From assembly GCA_902770835.1 (NCBI GenBank), contig CACXUM010000007.1:53326-117325 (forward strand): DNA of 64,000 nt, given 5' to 3'. This stretch comes from an uncultured Bacteroidia bacterium (GTDB lineage Bacteria; Bacteroidota; Bacteroidia; Bacteroidales; F082). Position numbers and translations under genes: made by a program. Shown here piece after piece: positions 57,442-64,000 of the stretch (position 1 is its first letter; every line of letters starts with the position of its first letter). Below the pieces are notes generated by a model. It did not search any database. It saw nothing but the letters and a program-made list of their open reading frames with translations, and had not been told where the DNA came from.

Positions 57442-57464
57442 CCGCTGGATTTGCAATCCAGCGG
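57442..57464. repeat. Perfect 10-bp-arm hairpin
   Basis: CCGCTGGATT-TGC-AATCCAGCGG with no T-run; a stand-alone dyad between divergent promoters. Confidence 0.8.
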
Positions 57465-57520
57465 CATTGGGTTAGACAACAAAAGTAGGGAAATGCTACA
57501 AGAATTCAGGGGGAAATTTG

Positions 57521-57528
57521 TATGTTTG
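57521..57528 (+). promoter_or_regulatory. -7 box of the 57567 gene
   Basis: TATGTTTG. It overlaps an ATG at 57522 that cannot be used, so the start moves to 57567. Confidence 0.55.
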
Positions 57529-57566
57529 CAGCCGAAAACATCCATCTTTTTCTATTAGAGCAAATC

Positions 57567-58115
57567 ATGGCGGAATTGGATATAGCATTGGAATTGACAA
57601 AACTGCACTCTATAAGAGGTGTCGCATTTGTTCGTCAATTGAAGATGCTGACCAATCTCAACATATTCAAACCTATTGAAAACGAAAGAGATATTTTCGC
57701 TGCTGAAGCAAGCCATCGCGACGATTGGCCGTTGCTTCTTGATGCTGCCCGAAAAGCCGTTTCACATGGTAACAAGGTCTTTATCCTTCCCAATCCAAAA
57801 GGGACCAAAACGGCCGACTATATATTTGAAAACAAGGGAGTTTGTAAGTTGTTTGATTTGAAAACAATAACAGGCAAAGCTTCGCTTGGGAACAGGCTGG
57901 TGGAATCTGTTGACCAAACCAATCGGGTGCTTGTGAATGTCTGCACCACCTACAACCCGCGACTGATGGCCACACAAATCAAGAACTATTTCGATTCCAA
58001 TCCTTTTGCCGTGGAAGTATTGATTTACAAAGGCAAAAAGGCCATTTCCATAACTCGTCGTTTCACCGAGAACCCCCTCTACATGGTTCTGTTCAGACAG
58101 AAATATATGCAATAA
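57567..58115 (+). CDS. CdiA C-terminal tRNase-like (PD-(D/E)XK fold) protein
   Basis: 182 residues without signal peptide. The segment LLLDAARKAVSHGNKVFILP, then KTADYIFENKGVCKLFDLKT (Asp and DLK spacing of PD-(D/E)XK nucleases), QTNRVLVNV and VEVLIYKGKKAISITR parallels the CdiA-CT tRNase-like domain found at the ends of contact toxins and in mobile elements. Here it is free-standing with its own promoter and terminator and no immunity gene. The match is by pattern; nuclease activity is inference. Confidence 0.5.
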   Translation: MAELDIALELTKLHSIRGVAFVRQLKMLTNLNIFKPIENERDIFAAEASHRDDWPLLLDAARKAVSHGNKVFILPNPKGTKTADYIFENKGVCKLFDLKTITGKASLGNRLVESVDQTNRVLVNVCTTYNPRLMATQIKNYFDSNPFAVEVLIYKGKKAISITRRFTENPLYMVLFRQKYMQ

Positions 58116-58145
58116 AAAAGCCACCTTTTAAGGGTGGCCTTTTTA
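58115..58145 (+). terminator. Terminator of the 57567 gene
   Basis: AAAAAAGCCACC ... GGGTGGCCTTTTT. Confidence 0.88.
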
Positions 58146-58264
58146 ATTGGGGCAGGGTCGATAAGGGCTTACCCCCACTCGGCAAGTACCGGATTAGTCA
58201 TTTCTGACACTGCAAAATTACAAACTTTTTTCCATCCCGCAAGGGTTTTATGAATATTTTGTAT

Positions 58265-59524
58265 CTACTGCCTAATCAATCGCTCGCAGAAATCGTCCAA
58301 TTTGTCTTTTCTCCATATCCAACCGATGGAGAACGATTTGTTAGTAACGCCATGCAAAGACGTGAAATTCGTCTTGTGATACACCATGCCATCAACAACC
58401 AAGGCAATGTCCAACGACTTGATTTTCTCTCCAGTTTGGAAATAGTCATGCCAAAGTTGTCCAGCCTCGGGTGTCAAGCGAATGATAACGGGAATCTTTT
58501 CCTCTTGGTCTTTGTTGAAAACAGACTCTCGTGCCACCACTTCTTCTACCACTGGCTTACCTCCAATGCGTGCCGAACTGACAATCGGCCCCTCGGGCGA
58601 ATTCATTTTCAGCGCATAGAGTTGCACTTGTGCCTCGTTGTCACCAAATCCTTTCATCACCACAAGTGATTCATTTTGTTGCCATTTTTCCGTCACCGCC
58701 GAAACTTCGGTTGGTGCGACAACCGTGTCGGCATAGACTTCCCAAACCGACAGTTGTTCCTCCGCCGGAATCTTGGTGTCAGGGCGTTTATAGGTCACGT
58801 TGCGCCACATCGGCGGCAGTTTCAGATAGGTTCCGACAATCGTGTATGCCCAAATGTCGAGACCGATGAATGCGACAAGCATGGCGATGCAGAACCACTG
58901 CTGTTTCTTATTGAAACCTGTTTCTTTATTTGTTGTTGTCTCAAAAGCCTCAATTTGTCGAATAATCTCGTCGCAAGGCCTTGTCTTATAGCGAATTTCA
59001 CTAATCCCCAAAACTATCATTCCAACAACAACTGCCAAAAATGTCAACATCATTGGCTTTCCACTATAGTTTTCGCCCACCAATGACATTAACAAGCCAC
59101 AAACAAGGATGAGTCCAGTGGAATAATTCAGGACGGTAAAGACGGAAAAGAGTTTCTTGAAACTTCGAGCGGTGTGGGAAAGAACGAGCAAATCGTCGTT
59201 TTCCAATGTTTTTCGCTGGAATTTGCGAGTCAAAACAAGTTCAATGACCAGGCAAGTGAACATAAATGCGACCCAAAACAGACTTAACGAAAGATTGTTG
59301 CCAAACCACAATTTGATTCCTAATAGACCAAAAATGGCAGCCAACGGACACATTATAATGCTCCTCATCCGGTTGCGTCTGTAGAAGTCCGTGCCCTGCT
59401 TGATGGATGACTTCATCAACCTATCATTGACGATTTCCTGTTGTTCGAACTGTTGTTTCAGCGTTTCGTATTGCGCTTTCAGTTGGTCGAGTTCGTTCAG
59501 ATTGTTGTTTTCGTTGTTTTCCAT
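58265..59524 (-). CDS. Membrane protein cotranscribed with an ECF sigma factor
   Basis: 419 residues. An N-terminal coiled coil (LNELDQLKAQYETLKQQFEQ), then about five transmembrane helices (IIMCPLAAIFGLLGIKLWF, LFWVAFMFTCLVIELVL, YSTGLILVCGLLMSLV, MLTFLAVVVGMIVLGI, WFCIAMLVAFIGLDIWAYTI), then a periplasmic or soluble tail of about 170 residues. Similar proteins follow ECF sigma genes in Bacteroidota and may act as sensors or anti-sigma-like partners; that role is inference. It starts 12 nt after the sigma gene. Confidence 0.7.
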   Translation of the reverse strand: MENNENNNLNELDQLKAQYETLKQQFEQQEIVNDRLMKSSIKQGTDFYRRNRMRSIIMCPLAAIFGLLGIKLWFGNNLSLSLFWVAFMFTCLVIELVLTRKFQRKTLENDDLLVLSHTARSFKKLFSVFTVLNYSTGLILVCGLLMSLVGENYSGKPMMLTFLAVVVGMIVLGISEIRYKTRPCDEIIRQIEAFETTTNKETGFNKKQQWFCIAMLVAFIGLDIWAYTIVGTYLKLPPMWRNVTYKRPDTKIPAEEQLSVWEVYADTVVAPTEVSAVTEKWQQNESLVVMKGFGDNEAQVQLYALKMNSPEGPIVSSARIGGKPVVEEVVARESVFNKDQEEKIPVIIRLTPEAGQLWHDYFQTGEKIKSLDIALVVDGMVYHKTNFTSLHGVTNKSFSIGWIWRKDKLDDFCERLIRQ

Positions 59525-59536
59525 GATGATTCCCTT

Positions 59537-60025
59537 TCATTCTTTTTTCGACATTTTCACCAATTTTTCCTTGATGCGCGCCAGCCTCACCCCTACGTTG
59601 TTGGGCGTGATGCCGATGATGGCCCCGATTTCGTCGTAACTGACGCCTTCGAGCCAAAGCAGGATGAGGCTTCGGTCGATGAGGTCTAAGCGCGAGATGC
59701 GGTCGTAGAGTTCGCGGATTTGTTGTGTCTTGGGGTCATCGGCCTCGTAGGGGTCGATGTCCACCGTCAGCGGCACGGTCTCAATGCGCCGGCGTTCCTT
59801 CTTGTCTTGGTTGATGGCCGTGTTGAGCGCGACGCGATAGATCCAAGTCTGCGCGGTGCTGCGTCCCTCGTAGTTGTCGAAGCCGTTCCAAAGCCTGATG
59901 AGGATTTCCTGAAACAGGTCGTCGATTTCGGCCTTGTTGCGCGAGAACATATAGCACACCGTGTAGATGGTCCGCTTGTGCTGCCGCACCAAAAGTTCAA
60001 ACTGATGTTCCTTGTCGTTGTTCAT
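59537..60025 (-). CDS. ECF-type RNA polymerase sigma factor
   Basis: 162 residues. Region 2 (FELLVRQHKRTIYTVCYMFS, DLFQEILIRLWNGFDNYEG, TWIYRVALNTAINQ) and region 4 (LLWLEGVSYDEIGAIIGITP, VGVRLARIKEKLV) are complete. The start at 60025 (MNNDKEH) is preferred over 60043. Paired with the membrane protein downstream. Target promoters unknown. Confidence 0.93.
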   Translation of the reverse strand: MNNDKEHQFELLVRQHKRTIYTVCYMFSRNKAEIDDLFQEILIRLWNGFDNYEGRSTAQTWIYRVALNTAINQDKKERRRIETVPLTVDIDPYEADDPKTQQIRELYDRISRLDLIDRSLILLWLEGVSYDEIGAIIGITPNNVGVRLARIKEKLVKMSKKE

Positions 60026-60106
60026 AATGCGTTTTCGTTGCAACGTTCATAAAGTAGGGAAATATTACAAAAGAACAAACATTTTTGACAAAATACCAAA
60101 ATATAG

Positions 60107-60198
60107 GCCAACTGCCACATCAAAAACACGCCAACTGCCACATCAAAAACACGCCAACTGCCATATCAAAAACACGCCAACTGCCACATCAAAAACAA
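60107..60198. repeat. Four 23-bp tandem repeats upstream of the second DUF4143 gene
   Basis: Copies start at 60107, 60130, 60153 and 60176; each begins GCCAACTGCCACATC and ends AAAAACAC. One substitution in copy three and one at the end of copy four. They lie 67-158 bp before the -7 box. Confidence 0.92.
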
Positions 60199-60264
60199 TT
60201 AAATACTATTATATCAATAATTTACAATTTTTCAAAAATTTTCTATTTTTATTGAAATTTTTGC

Positions 60265-60272
60265 TAATTTTG
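60265..60272 (+). promoter_or_regulatory. -7 box of the second DUF4143 gene
   Basis: TAATTTTG, 22 nt before ATG 60295. Confidence 0.55.
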
Positions 60273-60294
60273 CATCCGAAAAACTGCGTATTTT

Positions 60295-61587
60295 ATGAAA
60301 GAATACAAAAACAGAATTGCCGACCAAATCCTAACCGAAAAGTTGGAAGCGATGGGTGCAGTACTCATCGAAGGACCAAAGTATTGCGGAAAGACTTCGC
60401 TTGCCGCGCAACAGGCGAAAAGCATCCTTTATATGTCGGACCCCGAAACAAGAAACCAAAATTTGGCTTTGGCCAAAACCAACATCAAGCGACTTTTGGA
60501 GGGCGACACGCCTCGGCTTATCGACGAATGGCAACTTGCTCCGCAATTCTGGGACGCTGTGCGGAACGAGGTGGACAGACGTGACGAAGACGGACAATTT
60601 ATGCTGACTGGCTCTGCCGTTCCGCCCAAACCCAAAGACGAGGACGAGCAAATCTTCCATTCGGGCGCGGGCCGCATCGCCTATCTCAAACTACACACGA
60701 TGAGCCTTTGGGAATCTGAGGACTCAACGGGAGAGGTCAGTTTGGGAAGACTTTTCGAATCGACCGAGCAGGTTGAAGGGACGAGCCACATCGACCTTGA
60801 CCGTTTGGCCTTCCTCACTTGCCGAGGCGGATGGCCCAAGGCCGTGTTGAAAAAAAACGAGAAAGCAGCATTGGCGCAGGCCATCGAGTATTATGAGGCC
60901 GTGGTGCGCGCCGACATCTCGCGCGTGGATGACGTGGAAAGAGACCCAGACTTGGCCATACGACTGATGCGTTCCTATGCCCGGCACCAAGGCGCACAGG
61001 CCACGGCAGGCACCATTTTGGAAGACATCAGGACCAACGAGGCTGACTCTTTGAGCGAGAACACCATCTACAACTATATCAAGGCGTTGAAGAAGATTTT
61101 TGTCATTGAGGATGCTGCGGCGTGGAATCCCAATTTAAGGAGCAAGACCGCCATCAGGACCTCCGACACAAGGTATTTCTCCGACCCTTCCGTCGCCACG
61201 GCTGCCTTGGGACTTGGCCCAAAAGACCTCATCAACGACTTGAACACCTTCGGACTGTTCTTCGAAACGCTCTGTATGAGAGACCTCCGCGTCTATGCCG
61301 ATGCTCTTGGTGGAACTGTCTATCATTACCGCGACAAGAGCAACCTCGAATGTGACGCTGTTGTACATTTGCGCAACGGATCTTACGGCCTCATCGAAAT
61401 CAAGTTGGGAGGGAAAGACCTCATAGAGGAAGGGTCAAAAACGCTGAAAAATTTGGCTGAAAAAATCGACACCACCAAAATGAAAAAGCCTTCATTTATG
61501 ATGGTGCTGACAGGCATTGGCGACTATGCCTACAAAAGACCGAAGGACGACGTTTTAGTTGTTCCCGTGGGATGCTTGAAGCATTAA
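60295..61587 (+). CDS. AAA_14 ATPase with DUF4143 domain (second copy)
   Basis: 430 residues. Variant Walker A EGPKYCGKTS (26-35), Walker B PRLIDEWQLAP, sensor FMLTGSAVPP, arginine-rich HSGAGRIAYLKLHTMSLWES. DUF4143 follows from about 200, with the C-terminal D...E-x-K pattern (LECDAVVHLRNGSYGLIEIK). It is only distantly similar to the 43648 protein, yet again preceded by a direct-repeat array. Function unproven; both may be self-controlled selfish or defence-type ATPases. Confidence 0.88.
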   Translation: MKEYKNRIADQILTEKLEAMGAVLIEGPKYCGKTSLAAQQAKSILYMSDPETRNQNLALAKTNIKRLLEGDTPRLIDEWQLAPQFWDAVRNEVDRRDEDGQFMLTGSAVPPKPKDEDEQIFHSGAGRIAYLKLHTMSLWESEDSTGEVSLGRLFESTEQVEGTSHIDLDRLAFLTCRGGWPKAVLKKNEKAALAQAIEYYEAVVRADISRVDDVERDPDLAIRLMRSYARHQGAQATAGTILEDIRTNEADSLSENTIYNYIKALKKIFVIEDAAAWNPNLRSKTAIRTSDTRYFSDPSVATAALGLGPKDLINDLNTFGLFFETLCMRDLRVYADALGGTVYHYRDKSNLECDAVVHLRNGSYGLIEIKLGGKDLIEEGSKTLKNLAEKIDTTKMKKPSFMMVLTGIGDYAYKRPKDDVLVVPVGCLKH

Positions 61588-61637
61588 ACTTTGTTTCTTT
61601 TTCCTACCTCCCCGGTCATTTTTACCCTATAAACATT

Positions 61638-61691
61638 CCGTCCACTATTTACACGGAAGAGATATTTGCCTAACGTGTAGTGAGTGGACGG
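61638..61691. repeat. 54-bp two-step hairpin between convergent genes
   Basis: Outer arms CCGTCCACT/AGTGGACGG and inner arms TACACG/CGTGTA. No T-run. The 126-bp spacer holds no credible gene. Confidence 0.65.
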
Positions 61692-61713
61692 ATAATCAGG
61701 CTGTAAGGATGGA

Positions 61714-62784
61714 TTACCTTTCGCTCTTGCGAACAAATTCAAAGTGGAACGGCTTGTTGAAATGGCGGCGGGAGTAGTAGGTTATGGACGGGTTTTTCAG
61801 GTCCATTACAAGAGTCCAGGCAGTGCCTATAGGTTTGCCCTCCATTGGCGGCAAAGAAACGGAAGCCATTGCTTGGGTGAGTTGCTGCCTGTCCATTACG
61901 CCTTCGGCGGCATTGAGCTGGCTGCACAGGAATTCATATCGACGGTCTCCTTCTTTCAGGCCAACGTTCAGTTTGGAAGCACACAGATAGTGATTGGCTA
62001 CGGCGGCTGATTCAACGATTTCCATTTGGTTGTCAACATACTCGACCACAACACTCCGGCCAGAAGCATCGGAAATAGCATAGTGATGAGCGGCACCGAT
62101 GTCCGAGTTCATATCAATTCCCCGAAGCAAATCCAAAGCCTCGTCCACTGTAGCGGCATTTTTAAGAAGGTAGCAGATGGCAGATGTGGTAGTTAGGGCT
62201 GGTTTTCCGCTGTCTTGATGAGTTTGTGCGTCGTCTCCCGCCATCAAGTCGGCGACGGCCAGACCCTTTTCGTTGATACCGTCCAAGGCGAAAAACAGCA
62301 CGGAGAGCGCCATATACTGATTCTTGAAACCTTCCGGGAGCCACCCTTCCCCGAAACCGAGGTAGTCGAGGTTGAAGGTGGTGTAGGTCTCATAACCCTG
62401 CTCGGGAACCGTGTGAAGTACAATTCCTGTCGCTGAAGAGGAATCGAAGTTGCGACCCATCAAGACGCCGCCTTCTTGCGTCCGTACCGTCAAGGCTGAA
62501 CAACCGTACTTCGCTGGTGTGGTTTTTCCTTCCTTCGGTTGATAGAAACCCTTTGAGAGGAAACGCATAACGTATCCTGACAGTTCACTGGCACTGCGTC
62601 CGCCGCCGTTCTCCATCAGACCAGCGAAGCCGTCATCTCCTTTATATTCCATATAATACAGTCCGTCGTCAAGTTTTCTGACGGACATCGCGCCCTGTTC
62701 AAGCGGGTCGACTTGTGCCTTTGCGCTTGCTCCGATAAGAAACACAAACACACTCCATAAAACGGTTTTGACTATCTTTTTCAT
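61714..62784 (-). CDS. Secreted Ntn hydrolase of the choloylglycine/linear amide hydrolase family
   Basis: 356 residues. Signal peptide (1-23). The Ntn core shows Cys95 in AKYGCSALTVRTQEGG, the typical GRNFD (110-114), a mid-region GINEKGLAVADLMAGDD and a late SVVVEYVDNQMEIVESAAVANHYL. The family includes bile salt hydrolases, penicillin acylases and C45-like acyl amidases; unlike BSH the nucleophile Cys is internal, so processing would be needed. Third gene of an operon with a membrane protein and a winged-helix regulator (7-nt gap). Substrate unknown. Confidence 0.82.
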   Translation of the reverse strand: MKKIVKTVLWSVFVFLIGASAKAQVDPLEQGAMSVRKLDDGLYYMEYKGDDGFAGLMENGGGRSASELSGYVMRFLSKGFYQPKEGKTTPAKYGCSALTVRTQEGGVLMGRNFDSSSATGIVLHTVPEQGYETYTTFNLDYLGFGEGWLPEGFKNQYMALSVLFFALDGINEKGLAVADLMAGDDAQTHQDSGKPALTTTSAICYLLKNAATVDEALDLLRGIDMNSDIGAAHHYAISDASGRSVVVEYVDNQMEIVESAAVANHYLCASKLNVGLKEGDRRYEFLCSQLNAAEGVMDRQQLTQAMASVSLPPMEGKPIGTAWTLVMDLKNPSITYYSRRHFNKPFHFEFVRKSER

Positions 62785-62791
62785 TTTTCGA

Positions 62792-63088
62792 TTATTTATT
62801 TGCCGAAAGGTATTCTTTCAGCGATTCCACATATTTGTTGAAAGCCTCCTGGCCAGTCGTGGTAATCTTGCAGGTAGTGTGGGGCATCTTTCCTTTGAAG
62901 CCTTTTTCCACCGTGATGTATCCGGCAGCCATAAGTTTGTCAATCTGCACGCTGAGGTTTCCTGACGTGGCGCCTGTCTGTTTCTTGAGGTAGGTAAAGT
63001 CGGCTTCATCTACTCCAATCAGGATAGACATCACGGCCAATCTTAACTCAGAATGGAGAATCGGGTCGAGTTTCGGGAACATAGTCAT
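62792..63088 (-). CDS. Winged-helix transcriptional regulator (HTH_34 type)
   Basis: 98 residues. LDPILHSELRLAVMSILIGV, LKKQTGATSGNLSVQIDKLM (recognition helix) and AGYITVEKGFKGKMPHTTCK (wing) match the small ArsR/MarR-like HTH_34 regulators. No ligand domain. ATG overlaps the upstream membrane protein stop by 4 nt, and the hydrolase gene follows after 7 nt, so it likely controls this operon. Confidence 0.9.
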   Translation of the reverse strand: MTMFPKLDPILHSELRLAVMSILIGVDEADFTYLKKQTGATSGNLSVQIDKLMAAGYITVEKGFKGKMPHTTCKITTTGQEAFNKYVESLKEYLSANK

Positions 63089-63672
63089 TGGTATTGACGT
63101 TTGACAATCAGACCAGTAGCGGCGAGGATAAGTCCGCCTGCGGCAAAGACGAGCAACTGCGCTTCAGACCTAACCAACATCGCCACGACAGCACCGCCCA
63201 CGCCAAGGATGAACCCACCTATGATAATAGGCCAGTTTTTCAGCAAAAGTCCCGACGAACATTCAGCAAAGCCGAGGAGTGCGACGAGGAGGAGCGTGAT
63301 GCACGATGGCATCTCGAACATTGCGACGATGCTGATGACAACCGCAAAAGCACAGTAAGCGAGCCAAACATAGTGAAGTTGGCCGCTGATGACGTTTTGC
63401 GGAACGACGGTTCCCTTTTTTCCGAGAAGTCGTGCCAAAGGGAAGCCCAAAACAGGCATCGCAAACCACAACAGATTCCAACGGAGGTCTCTTGTGACGT
63501 GCAGCAACTCGTAAATGACGATGGAGAACACCAAAAGCAACGCTCCCCACAGGATGAAGTGCTTTGCACTGTTTTGAAGGATGCAGCGACGGTTGTTGTT
63601 CAACATTTCACTGATCAGGTCAAGGCTCTCTTGAGCCGTCATTTCCTTGTTTTGTTCATTACTTTTTTCCAT
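63085..63672 (-). CDS. Integral membrane protein with six predicted helices
   Basis: 195 residues. A short cytoplasmic N-terminus (QESLDLISEMLNNNRR) is followed by about six transmembrane segments (FILWGALLLVFSIVIYELL, WNLLWFAMPVLGFPLARLL, VWLAYCAFAVVISIVAMF, CITLLLVALLGFAECSSGLL, PIIIGGFILGVGGAVVAMLV, LLVFAAGGLILAATGLIV). Such proteins are commonly encoded next to HTH_34 regulators in Bacteroidota; the function is unknown. First gene of the three-gene operon, with a -7 box at 63724. Confidence 0.82.
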   Translation of the reverse strand: MEKSNEQNKEMTAQESLDLISEMLNNNRRCILQNSAKHFILWGALLLVFSIVIYELLHVTRDLRWNLLWFAMPVLGFPLARLLGKKGTVVPQNVISGQLHYVWLAYCAFAVVISIVAMFEMPSCITLLLVALLGFAECSSGLLLKNWPIIIGGFILGVGGAVVAMLVRSEAQLLVFAAGGLILAATGLIVKRQYQ

Positions 63673-63723
63673 AATGCGTAAAGTTTAGGTTATGATGTTT
63701 AGTGTTTGTGTCATTTGACTCTG

Positions 63724-63731
63724 CAAAAATA
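63724..63731 (-). promoter_or_regulatory. -7 box of the membrane protein-regulator-hydrolase operon
   Basis: Minus strand TATTTTTG, 51 nt before the first gene. Confidence 0.5.
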
Positions 63732-63937
63732 AACAAGTTTATGTTATAAACTATACTATTTTTCAAACTATTTTTGAAAATAGTTGTATTATATTGATTA
63801 TCAATGAAAAACAATTTGTTTCATTGATAAACCATTGTAATCGATTCCGAGAAAGTGTTGCCTACAGACAGCAGTTTTTATGGAAAAGTGTTGGTTGGAG
63901 GCTGTAAGTTCAACTTGGAAAGTTATAAAGGAGGTGA

Positions 63938-63965
63938 CAAAAAACCCCGCCTTGTGTGACGGGGC
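63938..63965 (-). terminator. Terminator of a minus-strand gene entering from the right edge
   Basis: On the minus strand, GCCCCGTCACACAAGGCGGG followed by GTTTTTT. Confidence 0.75.
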
Positions 63966-64000
63966 TAACGGAAAAAATGCCACATTTGCGGTCTCAAAAA
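63965..64000 (-). other. Possible last 11 codons of a gene beyond the window
   Basis: Minus-strand frame reads FLRPQMWHFFR then TAG immediately before the terminator. Placement fits a gene end, but the fragment is too short to identify. Confidence 0.3.

Noticed and set aside
58150-58260. Possible tRNA or RNA gene in the spacer after the CdiA-like gene
   Set aside because: No cloverleaf or TPsiC-like GGTTCRA segment could be formed.
63801-63983. 60-codon minus-strand frame near the right edge
   Set aside because: It overlaps a terminator, lacks a promoter and has no domain.

Overview
The window looks like a chromosome segment of a Bacteroidota organism, most likely order Bacteroidales, with roughly 50% GC. 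Evidence seen in the sequence: six proteins end in type IX secretion (T9SS) sorting domains of type A or B. Nearly every gene start is preceded by the Bacteroidota -7 box TAnnTTTG rather than a Shine-Dalgarno sequence. There is a YajC-YbbR-CoaE block, a eukaryote-like short branching enzyme, an AcpP/FabG pair ending in CGGMN, and outer-membrane barrels. No rRNA, tRNA or CRISPR array was seen.

Layout. 1-2 kb: truncated GH92 mannosidase, then a GIY-YIG nuclease gene enclosed by inverted clusters of a REP-like repeat. 2-6.4 kb: two T9SS-secreted paralogues. 6.4-13.7 kb (minus): a PdxA-like protein with an eroded active site, WaaA, an outer-membrane barrel and a giant T9SS subtilase. 13.8-18.3 kb: M16 peptidase, a four-helix-bundle gene boxed by inverted repeats, divergent purE and hpt, adk, and a hexapeptide acyltransferase. 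18.4-27 kb: carbohydrate block (GH29 fucosidase, GH13 amylase, GlgB) with a TraB/GumN protein and an AlbA_2/Schlafen ATPase-like regulator coupled to glgB. 27-29.4 kb: a barrel protein and an OadA/PycB-like carboxyltransferase lacking the biotinyl lysine. 29.5-31.7 kb: an AT-rich accessory island with a DNA glycosylase and an AbiEii-type toxin/XRE antitoxin pair. 31.8-37.1 kb: lipoprotein, urocanate hydratase (hutU), a 167-nt self-pairing RNA candidate, a repeat protein and a fimbrillin-like lipoprotein. 37-43.7 kb: palindromic element, AlbA_2 protein, T9SS amidase, gliding-type C-terminal domain protein, DUF1573, yajC-ybbR-coaE. 43.6-47.6 kb: DUF4143 ATPase with a 33-bp-period repeat array, then iorA-iorB. 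47.7-52.5 kb: IS1595-family remnant and a fabH-fabF-fabZ-acpP-fabG gene block. 52.7-64 kb: T9SS protein, small membrane proteins, TonB-dependent-receptor-like barrel, CdiA-like nuclease, ECF sigma factor with a membrane partner, a second DUF4143 ATPase with a 23-bp tandem array, and an operon of membrane protein, winged-helix regulator and Ntn hydrolase.

How it fits together. The housekeeping content is purine salvage and synthesis, LPS Kdo transfer, fatty acid synthesis, histidine and aromatic amino acid breakdown, and glycogen/glycan handling. This suits a host-associated or anaerobic amino-acid and glycan user. The unusual layer is a set of single genes sitting beside or inside short repeats: GIY-YIG in REP-like arms, a four-helix-bundle gene in purine-rich arms, and two DUF4143 ATPases each behind a private direct-repeat array. 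These, the purE leader and the 167-nt hairpin are the best candidates for undescribed biology here.
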